This document shows positions 6,989-14,885 of a DNA stretch of 30,348 nucleotides, one piece after another; the stretch's first letter is position 1, and every line of letters begins with the position of its first letter. Where the stretch lies: the NCBI GenBank assembly GCA_023135505.1, contig JAGLTA010000010.1:1-30348 (forward strand), in the 5' to 3' direction. This stretch comes from Candidatus Parcubacteria bacterium. Lineage in GTDB: Bacteria; Patescibacteriota; Patescibacteriia; JAACEG01. The translations under genes and the position numbers were made by a program. Below the pieces are notes generated by a model. The model saw nothing but the letters and a program-made list of their open reading frames with translations. It was not told where the DNA came from and made no database searches.

Positions 6989-7762
6989 ATGATGGAAAAA
7001 ATTAAAAAATTAAGAGGAATTACAGGCGCTGGAATTGTTGATTGCAAAAGCGCGCTTAATGAAGCAGGTGATGACATTGATAAAGCGGTGGAAGTTTTAA
7101 GAAAAAAAGGCGCTATTAAAGCGGCTAAAAAGGCAGATCGCGAAACAAACGAAGGTTTAACCGCTGTCGCTATGTCTGATGATAATAAAAAAGCCAGTTT
7201 AATTAAAATTTACTGTGAAACTGATTTTGTGGCACGAAATGAAGATTTTATCAATTTCGTAAAAGATATTGCCGAGCGCGGCTTAACAGAAAGCGCTGAG
7301 GAATATTTTAACAGCAAAAAAGAAGATATGGTTCTGAAAATCGGCGAAAACATAACCTTTGGCAAAAATAAAATTATAAAAGGCGAATATCTTGCCGCTT
7401 ATGTTCATTCAAATAAAAAAGTGGCAAGCGTTGTAAGTTTTAATAAAATCATAGATGAAGCAATCGCGAAAGATATCGCGATGCAGATTGTGGCAATGAA
7501 TCCGTATTTTGTAAGTCCGGATGAAGTGCCTGAAGAAAAAAAAGATAAAGAGAAAGAGATTTATCGCGAGCAGTTATTAAAACAAGGAAAGCCGGAAAAT
7601 ATAATTGAAAATATTTTAATCGGAAAAATAAATAAATACTGCGAGGAGATCTGCCTTTTAAAGCAGCCGTTTATTAAAGATGACAAAAAAAATATAGAAC
7701 AAATCCTAAAGGAAGCAGACCCAGAAGCAAAAATTGATGGGTTTGTGAAATGCGAGTTGTAA
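6989..7762 (+). CDS. tsf: Elongation factor Ts
   Basis: EF-Ts is the guanine nucleotide exchange factor for EF-Tu. The N-terminal UBA-like domain (about 1-45) carries KLRGITGAGIVDCKSALNEA, and the core contains TDFVARNEDF (78-87), the segment that contacts EF-Tu. The C-terminal part is reduced but ends in a normal dimerisation-type region (257 residues in total). It lies 36 nt after rpsB, so the two are one operon. Two ATG codons lie in tandem at 6989 and 6992; either may be the start and neither has a Shine-Dalgarno. Confidence 0.96.
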   Translation: MMEKIKKLRGITGAGIVDCKSALNEAGDDIDKAVEVLRKKGAIKAAKKADRETNEGLTAVAMSDDNKKASLIKIYCETDFVARNEDFINFVKDIAERGLTESAEEYFNSKKEDMVLKIGENITFGKNKIIKGEYLAAYVHSNKKVASVVSFNKIIDEAIAKDIAMQIVAMNPYFVSPDEVPEEKKDKEKEIYREQLLKQGKPENIIENILIGKINKYCEEICLLKQPFIKDDKKNIEQILKEADPEAKIDGFVKCEL

Positions 7763-7786
7763 AAATATAAAATTATATAGCATCTT

Positions 7787-7993
7787 ATGAAAATTGTTCA
7801 TACAAATAAAATCCCCGAAGTTAGCGTTGGTCATAATAAAAATATAAAGAAAAAAGTATTTCTTGAAAAAGGCTTTGTTCCTCAATTATATACATTTAGT
7901 TCAGCCGTATTTAAGCCGGGGCAATCAGTTGATGCTCATAAACACGATATAGCAAAGGACGCTAAATTATTGTATTTTGGAATAGAAAAATAA
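7787..7993 (+). pseudogene. Internally deleted cupin gene
   Basis: The 68-residue ORF begins like a small cupin (EKGFVPQLYTFSSAVFKPGQSVDAHKHD), reaching the first metal-binding His motif (HKH). It then jumps to a segment that looks like a cupin C-terminus (AKDAKLLYFGIEK). The second half of the barrel, including the second His motif, is missing. The simplest reading is an in-frame internal deletion leaving a non-functional remnant; a very small novel protein is the alternative. The family A repeat begins 5 nt after the stop. Confidence 0.55.
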
Positions 7994-7998
7994 AAAAT

Positions 7999-8143
7999 TG
8001 TCATCCTGAACTTGTTTCAGGATCTGTCATTACTTATCGCTAAATTATAATTAGATGAATAAATCCTGACTTTTTACTTTGTCTTTCTTAATCATAATAT
8101 AGCGAATTACAGACACAGACCCTGAAATAAATTCAGGGTGACA
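7999..8143. repeat. Family A repeat, copy 1 (145 bp, terminal inverted repeats)
   Basis: The ends are 23-nt imperfect inverted repeats (TGTCATCCTGAACTTG... and the reverse complement of ...AAATTCAGGGTGACA; three differences). A second inverted pair lies inside, around ATCGCTAAATTATAAT and ATAATATAGCGA, so the whole element folds as one long hairpin. Copy 2 at 16245-16389 has exactly the same length. It has no coding capacity and resembles a MITE-like non-autonomous element. It splits the rpsB-tsf and pyrH segments. Confidence 0.85.
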
Positions 8144-8219
8144 GTAAATTTACTATTATTTTATTTAAAAAAACTAGCACCACTCGTAAAATATTATTAT
8201 GCAACCAATTTAATTTTTT

Positions 8220-8924
8220 ATGAAATACAAGCGGATACTTTTAAAAATTTCAGGCGAGATGTTTGCTGGCAAAAAAGAGACTGGCATTAATTTTGATGCT
8301 GTGAAAATCGTCGCGAAAGAGATAGCGTCAATTTATAAATTAGGTATTCAAGTCGCGATTGTTGTCGGTGGAGGAAATATTTTTCGCGGACGATTTGTCA
8401 GAGACAAAGAGATTGACAGAGCCACAGCGGATTATATGGGAATGGTTTCAACAATGCCGAACGCTTTGGCTTTGCAAGGCATTTTAGAGCGTGAAGAAAA
8501 AATTGACACGAGGGTCCAGTCCGCTATTACAATGATGGAAGTTTCAGAGCCGTACATCAGGCGGCGCGGAATCAGGCATTTGGGGAAAAACAGAGTTGTT
8601 ATTTTAGCGTGCGGGTCTGGCAATCCTTATTTTACTACAGATACCGCCGCGGCGTTGCGAGCGCTTGAATTGCGGTGCGATATAATTTTAAAAATAACAA
8701 AAGTTGACGGTGTTTATTCGTCAGATCCTAAAAAAGACAAAAAGGCGAAGAAATTTGAGAAACTTTCGTTTAAACAGGCGCTAATGAAAAATTTACGGAT
8801 AATGGATTTAACCGCTTTTACTCTTTGCATGGACAATAAATTGCCAATTTTAGTTTTTAAATTTGATAGCGGCAACCTAAAAAAAGCCGTTCAAGGGGAA
8901 AAAATCGGAACTCTAATTTATTAA
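8220..8924 (+). CDS. pyrH: Uridylate kinase (UMP kinase)
   Basis: PyrH phosphorylates UMP to UDP in pyrimidine nucleotide synthesis and belongs to the amino-acid-kinase fold. Visible motifs are LLKISGEMF (7-15), GGGNIFRG (50-57), DYMGMVSTMPNALALQ (71-86), a TTDTAAALRALEL segment, and KVDGVYSSDPKKD near the nucleotide site. The 234-residue length is normal. The position after rpsB-tsf is the common bacterial order, although a decayed cupin gene and a repeat element now intervene; frr, the usual next gene, is absent here. There is no Shine-Dalgarno. Confidence 0.97.
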   Translation: MKYKRILLKISGEMFAGKKETGINFDAVKIVAKEIASIYKLGIQVAIVVGGGNIFRGRFVRDKEIDRATADYMGMVSTMPNALALQGILEREEKIDTRVQSAITMMEVSEPYIRRRGIRHLGKNRVVILACGSGNPYFTTDTAAALRALELRCDIILKITKVDGVYSSDPKKDKKAKKFEKLSFKQALMKNLRIMDLTAFTLCMDNKLPILVFKFDSGNLKKAVQGEKIGTLIY

Positions 8925-8936
8925 GATGACTATTAT

Positions 8937-9731
8937 ATGCAAATTGCCGAAGTTCAATTTTATCCATGGGATAAAGTCTACGATTTTAATATAGGCGGCA
9001 ACGATGTTAATATTAAAGATAAAGTTATAGTGCAGACAGAAATAGGGACAGAAATCGGGGAAGTTAAGAATATAAAAGACGATGATGAAAGTGCAGTAGA
9101 TATTGACAGAATTAAAACAATTTTAAGAAAAGCGAATAAAATTGATTTGCAAAAAGCGGATGAAAAACAGAAAAAAGCCAAAAAAACGATAAAATATTGC
9201 AAACAGACCGCGGAAGAATGCAATTTGCCGATCAAGATAGCAAGCGCATATCTTTCTTTTGATAATAGCCGCCTTCTTTTTGTGTTTACTGCGGAAGGCA
9301 GAATTGATTTTCGAGAATTAGTTAAAAGATTAACTAAGCATTTCCAAAAATCTATCAGAATGCAGCAGATCGGAACAAGGGATGAGGCGAGAACAGCCGG
9401 CGGATTAGGATTTTGTGGCAGAGAATTTTGCTGCATGAGGATGCTTAAAAAAATTGATAATATTCATTCAGATTTAGTAAGATTGCAGCAATTGGAAAAT
9501 AAGGCGTCCGAAAGGGTGTCTGGGTGCTGCGGCAGGTTGCTATGTTGCTTGTCTTACGAGCAGGAAGCTTATAAAAAATGCTCAAAAGGCATGCCGAAGA
9601 TAGGCGATATTGTAAAATATGGCAGAAAAAAAGCAACGGTTATAGGAACGCAGATTCTAAGCAGGACAGTTAAGATTAGAGATAGGGAAAAAAATATTAC
9701 TATAATGCCTGTTGACAAAATCCAACAATAA
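8937..9731 (+). CDS. ricT: PSP1 domain protein, RicT-like
   Basis: This is a 264-residue PSP1-domain protein similar to RicT (YaaT) of Firmicutes, part of the RicA-RicF-RicT complex that carries iron-sulfur clusters and affects mRNA processing by RNase Y. The N-terminal beta region (1-60) is followed by GTRDEARTAGGLGFCGREFCC and SGCCGRLLCCLSYEQEAYKK. Cys160, 165, 166, 197, 198, 203, 204 and 215 form a dense cysteine set consistent with cluster binding. It starts 12 nt after pyrH, so is probably co-transcribed. No RicA or RicF partner is visible here, so the function may differ from Bacillus. Confidence 0.87.
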   Translation: MQIAEVQFYPWDKVYDFNIGGNDVNIKDKVIVQTEIGTEIGEVKNIKDDDESAVDIDRIKTILRKANKIDLQKADEKQKKAKKTIKYCKQTAEECNLPIKIASAYLSFDNSRLLFVFTAEGRIDFRELVKRLTKHFQKSIRMQQIGTRDEARTAGGLGFCGREFCCMRMLKKIDNIHSDLVRLQQLENKASERVSGCCGRLLCCLSYEQEAYKKCSKGMPKIGDIVKYGRKKATVIGTQILSRTVKIRDREKNITIMPVDKIQQ

Positions 9732-9790
9732 ATTAAGATTAAACAAGTTTTATTTTTAAATGTTATTTATTCTGTCATTAAATCAGGTAA

Positions 9791-9827
9791 TGCTGTAAAA
9801 AATTATTTTATAGCATCAAATTTTTTA
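9791..9827 (+). terminator. Terminator after the RicT-like gene
   Basis: TGCTGTAAAA (9791-9800) pairs with TTTTATAGCA (9806-9815), with one G-U pair and a 5-nt loop. TTTTTTATT follows. It lies just before the tRNA gene. Confidence 0.6.
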
Positions 9828-9828
9828 T

Positions 9829-9901
9829 TCTGAGATAGCTCAATCGGTAGAGCAACTGGCTGTTAACCAGTAGGTTGTGGGTTCGAGTCCCACTCTCAGA
9901 G
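9829..9901 (+). tRNA. tRNA-Asn (anticodon GTT)
   Basis: The cloverleaf can be drawn completely. The acceptor arm is TCTGAGA (9829-9835) with TCTCAGA (9894-9900), and the D stem is GCTC/GAGC. The anticodon stem is ACTGG/CCAGT around loop CTGTTAA, with GTT at 9862-9864. The T stem is GTGGG/CCCAC around TTCGAGT. The discriminator is G9901. The next bases are CAAG, so the 3' CCA is not encoded and must be added by a nucleotidyltransferase. Confidence 0.97.
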
Positions 9902-9977
9902 CAAGATAATTTTTATTCATAAAAAAAAGATTGTTGCTAAATATATCATTTAGTAATAATCCTATTAAAATATTTAT

Positions 9978-10100
9978 ATGGCAAAAAGAAATACTGGGAC
10001 AGGGAAGAGAAAAAAGTCCAATTCTCATAAAACAAAGAAACGGCTTGAAATCAAGCGGATTATGCTTGAGGAAAAAGCTAATAAAAAAAAGCGTAAATAA
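9978..10100 (+). CDS. Small basic protein (40 aa), unknown
   Basis: The 40-codon ORF begins MAKRNTGTGKRKKSNSHKTK and ends in a Lys/Arg tail. Its 17 Lys/Arg residues point to RNA binding, as in small ribosomal or ribosome-associated proteins, but it does not match bL32, bL33, bL34, bL36, bS21 or bTHX as I know them. A single gene with its own terminator (10119-10151) directly after the tRNA fits a real transcript. No Shine-Dalgarno is seen. An exact family could not be named. Confidence 0.65.
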   Translation: MAKRNTGTGKRKKSNSHKTKKRLEIKRIMLEEKANKKKRK

Positions 10101-10118
10101 AATTTATTACGATTTTTA

Positions 10119-10151
10119 AACAGCCTATTTTTAGTAGGTTGTTTTTTATTT
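10119..10151 (+). terminator. Intrinsic terminator after the small basic protein gene
   Basis: AACAGCCTA (10119-10127) pairs with TAGGTTGTT (10135-10143) with one G-U pair and a 7-nt loop. TTTTATTTT follows. Confidence 0.75.
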
Positions 10152-10313
10152 TGTAGTAATTTTAAAAAGCAGGTTATAAATCATACTATAATTAACATAT
10201 TTTTTGTAAAAAGATATTTTTTATTTACAATAAAAGCGTGATAATGCTTGCATAAAAAAACTAATTTTGTTAAAATAAATAAAAAAATTAAATCATTATT
10301 TAAATACTGAAAA

Positions 10314-10445
10314 ATTTTAAAAAGTTGTGATAATTATGCGGTTACTATTCCAATTGAAATAGTTAAAGAATTAAAATGGAGAGAAAAACAAAAAGTGATT
10401 GTTAAAAAAAGAGGCAAAGGAGTTATTATTACTGATTGGAAATAA
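10314..10445 (+). pseudogene. AbrB/SpoVT (MazE-like) domain remnant
   Basis: The frame reads ILKSCDNYAVTIPIEIVKEL, continues WREKQKVIVKKRGKGVII and ends TDWK. This matches the swapped-hairpin AbrB/SpoVT DNA-binding fold found in MazE-type antitoxins and transition regulators. No ATG, GTG or TTG start exists in frame: a TGA lies at 10308-10310, just before the coding stretch. It could start at the rare ATT at 10314, or the start was lost by mutation. No toxin gene lies beside it. The stretch 10152-10313 before it shows nothing I can support. Confidence 0.5.
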
Positions 10446-10467
10446 TTAAAATAAATTAATAATTTAT

Positions 10468-11640
10468 ATGATATTTCTGTTTTTATCTATATTTTTAAGC
10501 ATATTATTTGTTTCCCATTGGGCAGTCTATTGTTTTTTTATTCGCGCTTTTAATATTAAAAAAAGAAAAGCGAAAATAATACTGCGCTTAAGTTTACTGA
10601 TACTGTCTTTAAGTTTTATTGGCTCTTCTTTACTGGTTCATTGGCGAGAAAACATAACAACTAAGTTTCTTTACATTAGTTCGGGAGTGTGGCTTGGCTT
10701 ATTAATTAATCTATTATTAGTCATTGCTGTTTTCTGGATTATAGTATTTATATTTAGAATATTAAAAATAAGGGCTAATATGGTTCTTATCAGCCGTATC
10801 GCCATAGTTGCGGCAATTTTTTATACTTGCTTTGGGATTTTTAATGTGTTTTCGTTAAAAATAAAAAATATTTCCGTAGAAATTGAAAATTTGCCCGCGC
10901 AGTGGCAAGGCAAAACCATTGTCCATCTTTCCGATCTTCATTTAGGAAAAGCGCTGGGAGAAAACTTTTTGCGGAAAATCATAAAAAAGGCAAACAATCT
11001 TAATCCCGAGGCAGTTATGATTACAGGGGATCTGTTTGATGGAATAAATGGGAATCTTTCTCGGTTTATTAAGCCGTTGAATAATATTAAAGCTGTTCAA
11101 GGCGCCTATTATGTGACTGGCAACCATGAAATCTATTTAGGCGTTGAAGAAGCTCTAAATACTTTAAAGCAGACCAAAATTAATATTTTAGATGATGAAG
11201 TCATTATAGTAAACGGCTTGCAAATTATCGGCATTAGTTATCCTGATTTTAACAAGAGTAAAAATGTTAAAAAAATTATTCAAGACGACAAAAATTTTAA
11301 TTCAGGCAAGCCGAGCATACTGCTCAGTCATTCTCCAACCAATATTTTTTCAAGTCAAAATAACGATAATCAACATAGAGATATTTATTGGCCTGATAAT
11401 ATAGATTTCAGCGCCGCCAAAGAGCTTGGCATAGACCTCCAATTATCAGGCCATACCCATAAAGGCCAGATTTTCCCTTTTAATTTTATCACTAAATTTA
11501 TTTATAACGGTTATGATTACGGTCTGCATCAAGAAGGCGGCTTTGCTATTTATACTACTAGCGGCGCGGGAGTTTGGGGTCCTACTATGCGGACGGGAAG
11601 CAGATCGGAAATAGTGGCGATTACACTTAATGCCAAGTAA
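10468..11640 (+). CDS. Membrane-anchored metallophosphoesterase (YkuE/YaeI-like)
   Basis: The 390-residue protein has four hydrophobic segments in its N-terminal third (about 4-22, 39-58, 66-97, 108-130), then a calcineurin-type phosphoesterase domain from about 145. Metal-binding motifs are SDLHLGK (D156, H158), TGDLFDG (D188), GNHE (N219, H220), LLSHSPT and GHTH. Such proteins hydrolyse phosphoesters; related YaeI acts on UDP-diacylglucosamine, but the substrate here is unknown. The catalytic domain would sit next to the membrane. A glycosyltransferase gene follows after 46 nt, so a role in envelope lipid or glycan metabolism is possible. No Shine-Dalgarno is seen. Confidence 0.88.
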   Translation: MIFLFLSIFLSILFVSHWAVYCFFIRAFNIKKRKAKIILRLSLLILSLSFIGSSLLVHWRENITTKFLYISSGVWLGLLINLLLVIAVFWIIVFIFRILKIRANMVLISRIAIVAAIFYTCFGIFNVFSLKIKNISVEIENLPAQWQGKTIVHLSDLHLGKALGENFLRKIIKKANNLNPEAVMITGDLFDGINGNLSRFIKPLNNIKAVQGAYYVTGNHEIYLGVEEALNTLKQTKINILDDEVIIVNGLQIIGISYPDFNKSKNVKKIIQDDKNFNSGKPSILLSHSPTNIFSSQNNDNQHRDIYWPDNIDFSAAKELGIDLQLSGHTHKGQIFPFNFITKFIYNGYDYGLHQEGGFAIYTTSGAGVWGPTMRTGSRSEIVAITLNAK

Positions 11641-11686
11641 TTTTTCAATAGATTTTCCGAATAATTTAATTTTGTGACAAAATTTA

Positions 11687-12793
11687 ATGAATAAAACTTT
11701 GCTTATTACAATTGACAGCGATGTCGGCGGAGTAGCAAATTATTATCAAGGAATTTGCGATCATCTGCCAAGCGATAAAATTTCAATTTTAACAGTTAAA
11801 GAATATAAAATTTTCTATTCTAAAAACTATCCTGTTTATCGCAGCAACCTGATTTTTGATTTGCCAATTTGGCCGAAGTGGCTGCCTGTTTTTTGGCATT
11901 TATGGAAAATCGCAAGAAAAGAAAAAGTAAAAACAGTTTTAGTCGGGCAAATTTTACCGATAGGAACAGTCGCACTGTTTTTGTCAAAAATATTAGATTT
12001 TAATTATGCTGTTTTTGCGCACGGAATGGATATAGCTTTATCGCAAAAAAGCGCGCGCAAAAAATTTTTAGCAAAAAAAATATTAAAGAATGCTAAAATA
12101 ATTATTGCCAACTCTAATTTTACAAAACAGGGACTTTTAAAATCAGGTGTTGATGAAAATCAAATAATTGTTTTATACCCTTGTCCGCATATAAAACCGC
12201 CTGCTAGCGAAAAAATTAAAGTTGATTTAATTGAAAAATATAATTTAAAAAACAAAAAAATTATTCTGTCTGCGGCGCGATTAGTTAAACGAAAAGGATT
12301 TGACGCGGTAATTAAAGCAATTCCGCAAGCCGCGAAAGAGATTAATAATTTTGTTTATATAATAGCCGGAGAAGGGGAATATAGCGATGAATTAAAAAAA
12401 ATGGCTCGCGCCTCAGGTCATTCTGATAAAATAATTTTTACTGGAATATCTGACGAAGAATTAAAGGCGTTTTATGATCTATGCGATCTATATATTATGC
12501 CGTCTCGAAATATTAACGGCGATGTGGAAGGATTTGGAATTGTATATTTGGAAGCTGGCTCTTTTGGGAAACCTGTTATAGCTGGCAAAAGCGGCGGCGC
12601 GACTGAGGCTGTTATGAATAATAAAACAGGAATTTTAGTCAATCCCGAAAGCGTTTCTGAAATTAGCGGTGCTTTAACGAGGCTCTTAAAAGACAAAAAC
12701 TTATCTATTAAATTGGGGCAGTGCGCGCAGGAAAGAGTAAAAAACGAATTTAATTGGAATTTGCAAGTTGAAAAATTAAAAAAATTTTTATAA
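11687..12793 (+). CDS. Glycosyltransferase family 4 (GT-B fold)
   Basis: The 368-residue GT4 enzyme transfers sugar from a nucleotide-sugar donor, probably to an envelope lipid or polysaccharide. The N-terminal Rossmann domain begins with TIDSDVGGVANYYQG, including the glycine-rich acceptor loop. HGMDIALSQ lies mid-domain. The C-terminal donor domain starts near KIILSAARLVKRKGFD and has IAGEGEY and the EX7E motif EGFGIVYLE, followed by AGSFGKPVIAGKSGG. It resembles PimB-like mannosyltransferases, but the donor and acceptor cannot be read from sequence. It is 7 nt from trpC and 46 nt from the phosphoesterase gene, so all three are probably one operon. Confidence 0.92.
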   Translation: MNKTLLITIDSDVGGVANYYQGICDHLPSDKISILTVKEYKIFYSKNYPVYRSNLIFDLPIWPKWLPVFWHLWKIARKEKVKTVLVGQILPIGTVALFLSKILDFNYAVFAHGMDIALSQKSARKKFLAKKILKNAKIIIANSNFTKQGLLKSGVDENQIIVLYPCPHIKPPASEKIKVDLIEKYNLKNKKIILSAARLVKRKGFDAVIKAIPQAAKEINNFVYIIAGEGEYSDELKKMARASGHSDKIIFTGISDEELKAFYDLCDLYIMPSRNINGDVEGFGIVYLEAGSFGKPVIAGKSGGATEAVMNNKTGILVNPESVSEISGALTRLLKDKNLSIKLGQCAQERVKNEFNWNLQVEKLKKFL

Positions 12794-12800
12794 TTATTTT

Positions 12801-13613
12801 ATGTATCAGCAGACAAACACAATTCTTGATAAAATATGTTCTAATAAGATAAGCGATGTTAAAGATAGAATGAAAAGATTAAGCATTGATGATTTAAAAA
12901 ATATTATTAAAAAAAATACGTTTACAAAAAGAGATTTTTTTAAATCGTTAAAAAAGAATGGGCTGTCTTTAATAGCTGAAATTAAAAAATCGTCACCGTC
13001 AAACAAAGGAATTGTTTTTAAAAAGAGTTTTAATGCCGCTAAAATCGCTAAAATTTACAACAAAAACGGCGCGGACGCAATTTCTGTAATTACGGAAGAA
13101 AAATTTTTTAAAGGAAAATCAGATTATCTGCTAACAGCAAGAAATAATTCCGATTTGCCGATTTTACGGAAAGATTTTATAATGCATCCGTGGCAGGTGT
13201 ATGAAAGCAAAGCGTACGGCGCGGACGCAATTTTATTGATCGCGTCAATTTTAGAAAAAAAACAGCTGCAAAATTTATATAATATCGCGCGCAAATTAAA
13301 TTTAGATTGTTTAATTGAAGTTCATACCATTCAAGAATTAAAATTTATCTTGAATATTAAGCCGAAAATTATCGGGGTAAATAATCGTGATTTAAAGACA
13401 ATGAAAATCAATTTGAATAATTTTATCAAATTATCAAAAATTATACCAAAAAATATTATTAAAACGGCTGAATCTGGAATTACATCTTTTAAAAATGCCA
13501 CGAATATGAGAAACGCCGGGGCAGACGCTATTTTAGTCGGAACATTTTTAATGAAATCCGATGATATTAAACAGGCGATCAGCAGTTTAAAAAATCCAGC
13601 CTTGTCATTTTGA
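12801..13613 (+). CDS. trpC: Indole-3-glycerol phosphate synthase
   Basis: TrpC converts carboxyphenylamino-deoxyribulose phosphate to indole-3-glycerol phosphate, a step in tryptophan synthesis. It has the TIM-barrel motifs AEIKKSSPS (E60, K62), AISVITE (93-99), LRKDFI (K124), LIEVH (E173), GVNNRDL (N194-N195) and TAESGI (E224, S225), followed by GADAILVG. All known catalytic residues are present, so the enzyme looks active. No other tryptophan gene is in the window; it sits behind a glycosyltransferase gene. The last four codons (LSF and the TGA) lie inside the family B repeat that starts at 13603, so the original 3' end was replaced. Confidence 0.94.
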   Translation: MYQQTNTILDKICSNKISDVKDRMKRLSIDDLKNIIKKNTFTKRDFFKSLKKNGLSLIAEIKKSSPSNKGIVFKKSFNAAKIAKIYNKNGADAISVITEEKFFKGKSDYLLTARNNSDLPILRKDFIMHPWQVYESKAYGADAILLIASILEKKQLQNLYNIARKLNLDCLIEVHTIQELKFILNIKPKIIGVNNRDLKTMKINLNNFIKLSKIIPKNIIKTAESGITSFKNATNMRNAGADAILVGTFLMKSDDIKQAISSLKNPALSF

Positions 13614-13751
13614 GGAGATAGCCGAAGAATCTGTTCTGCTGTATAATTAAAATATTGTTAAAACAGCCAAATAATAAATATAAGTGATTTTAAAATAACT
13701 CAGCGAACATTAAAGCAGATTCTTCGTTCCCGATGGTCGCTCAGAATGACA
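13603..13751. repeat. Family B repeat, copy 1 (149 bp)
   Basis: The element begins TGTCATTTTGAGGAGATAG and ends ...GGTCGCTCAGAATGACA. Near both ends are the complementary motifs CGAAGAATCTG and CAGATTCTTCG. It shares the TGTCAT terminal sequence with family A. Copy 2 is at 17224-17377. It overlaps the end of trpC by 11 nt and supplies its stop codon. Confidence 0.8.
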
Positions 13752-13796
13752 TAATTTTTTACATTTCAAAATTCAAAAAAATTTTAAAAAAAACAG

Positions 13797-14885
13797 ATGA
13801 AAAAAATAAAGAAATTAAATAAAAAAGAAGTGAGATTGATCATCTCGTTATTAATAGGTTTTATTATTATAATCTTAATATCCGTATTATTGGCTGTGAA
13901 TTTACCAACCAAAGAACGCCAAACATTGCCAAAAAATAAAATTAACGATCAAAAGAAAAACGAAAATAATTCAAAAAAGGAAGAAAACAGATTAACAAAA
14001 GAGCGGACGATTGACGGAGTGCTAGTCGCGGAGGACAGTCCAAATTTTTATTCAGTGGCGATAACTATTGATAATAACGGAGGCGCTAAGCCGCAAGTTG
14101 GTCTTGAAAAAGCCAATTTGGTTATTGAAGCGCCGGTAGAAGGCGGAATAACCCGTTTTTTAGCGATATTTGCCGATGGTGAAAATATTGATAAAATCGG
14201 GCCTGTCCGCAGCGCGCGCCCGTATTTTTTAGATTGGGCAAAAGAATTTAACGCTCTGTATTGCCATGTCGGAGGAAGCCCTGAATCCTTGAAATTAATT
14301 AAGCAGGGGGCTATTCTTGATTTAGACCAGTATTATAAAAGCCGCTATTATTGGCGGAGTTCCAAGCGTCCGCGTCCGCATAATGTGTTCACCTCTTCGG
14401 AACTATTAAATAAAGCGCTGGAAAATTATTCTTTAACTGAACACAATTTTAGTTCGCTAACATTTAAAGACGATATTGAATTAGAAAAAAGAGGAGAGCC
14501 GCCAAATAATATAATTATTAATTTTGCCGCTGCAAATTTTAATTCAGTAATGTGGAAATACGTCCGCGAAGATAATGAATATTCAAGATTTCATAATAAA
14601 AAGCCGCACTTAACGGCAGACGGCAATGTGATTAAAGCAAAAAATTTAATTATTCAAAAAACAAAAATCAGATCAATTGACGCGGAGGATAGAAAAAAAA
14701 TAGAGACGATCGGCAGCGGAGAAGCGATAATATTTCTAGACGGAAAAATTATTAGCGGCATGTGGGAAAAACAGTCGCGAAAAGATCGGACAAAATTTTA
14801 CGATCAAGACGGAGAAGATATGCGATTTAATCGCGGCAAGACTTGGATTGAGGTTATCGGAGGTGGAATTAAACTGTCATACTGA
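13797..14885 (+). CDS. DUF3048 protein, membrane-anchored
   Basis: This 362-residue protein has a short basic N-terminus, one membrane segment (about 13-35) and a large extracytoplasmic domain. The DUF3048 core is recognisable in SVAITIDNNGGAKPQVGLEK, EAPVEGGITRFLAIFAD, KIGPVRSARPYFLDWAKEF and the following HVGGSPESL. The C-terminal part, with MRFNRGKTWIEV, corresponds to the DUF3048_C region. Relatives include YerB of Bacillus, a lipoprotein; this one has a plain anchor rather than a lipobox. Function is unknown, presumably at the cell surface. Its last 17 nt overlap the convergent prmC gene. No Shine-Dalgarno is seen. Confidence 0.88.
   Translation: MKKIKKLNKKEVRLIISLLIGFIIIILISVLLAVNLPTKERQTLPKNKINDQKKNENNSKKEENRLTKERTIDGVLVAEDSPNFYSVAITIDNNGGAKPQVGLEKANLVIEAPVEGGITRFLAIFADGENIDKIGPVRSARPYFLDWAKEFNALYCHVGGSPESLKLIKQGAILDLDQYYKSRYYWRSSKRPRPHNVFTSSELLNKALENYSLTEHNFSSLTFKDDIELEKRGEPPNNIIINFAAANFNSVMWKYVREDNEYSRFHNKKPHLTADGNVIKAKNLIIQKTKIRSIDAEDRKKIETIGSGEAIIFLDGKIISGMWEKQSRKDRTKFYDQDGEDMRFNRGKTWIEVIGGGIKLSY

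Noticed and set aside
7999..8143. Family A repeat as an insertion sequence with its own transposase
   Set aside because: At 145 bp it has no coding capacity; at most it is a non-autonomous element.
9840..10028. 62-codon minus-strand frame ending in a GLEPTTYWLTA-type peptide
   Set aside because: This is the antisense of tRNA-Asn, a familiar false gene call.
10308..10445. UGA read as an amino acid (as in some CPR lineages), which would extend the AbrB-like frame
   Set aside because: Genes such as trpC, the DUF3048 gene and the 63-aa ORF end sensibly at TGA, and the upstream sequence does not look coding.
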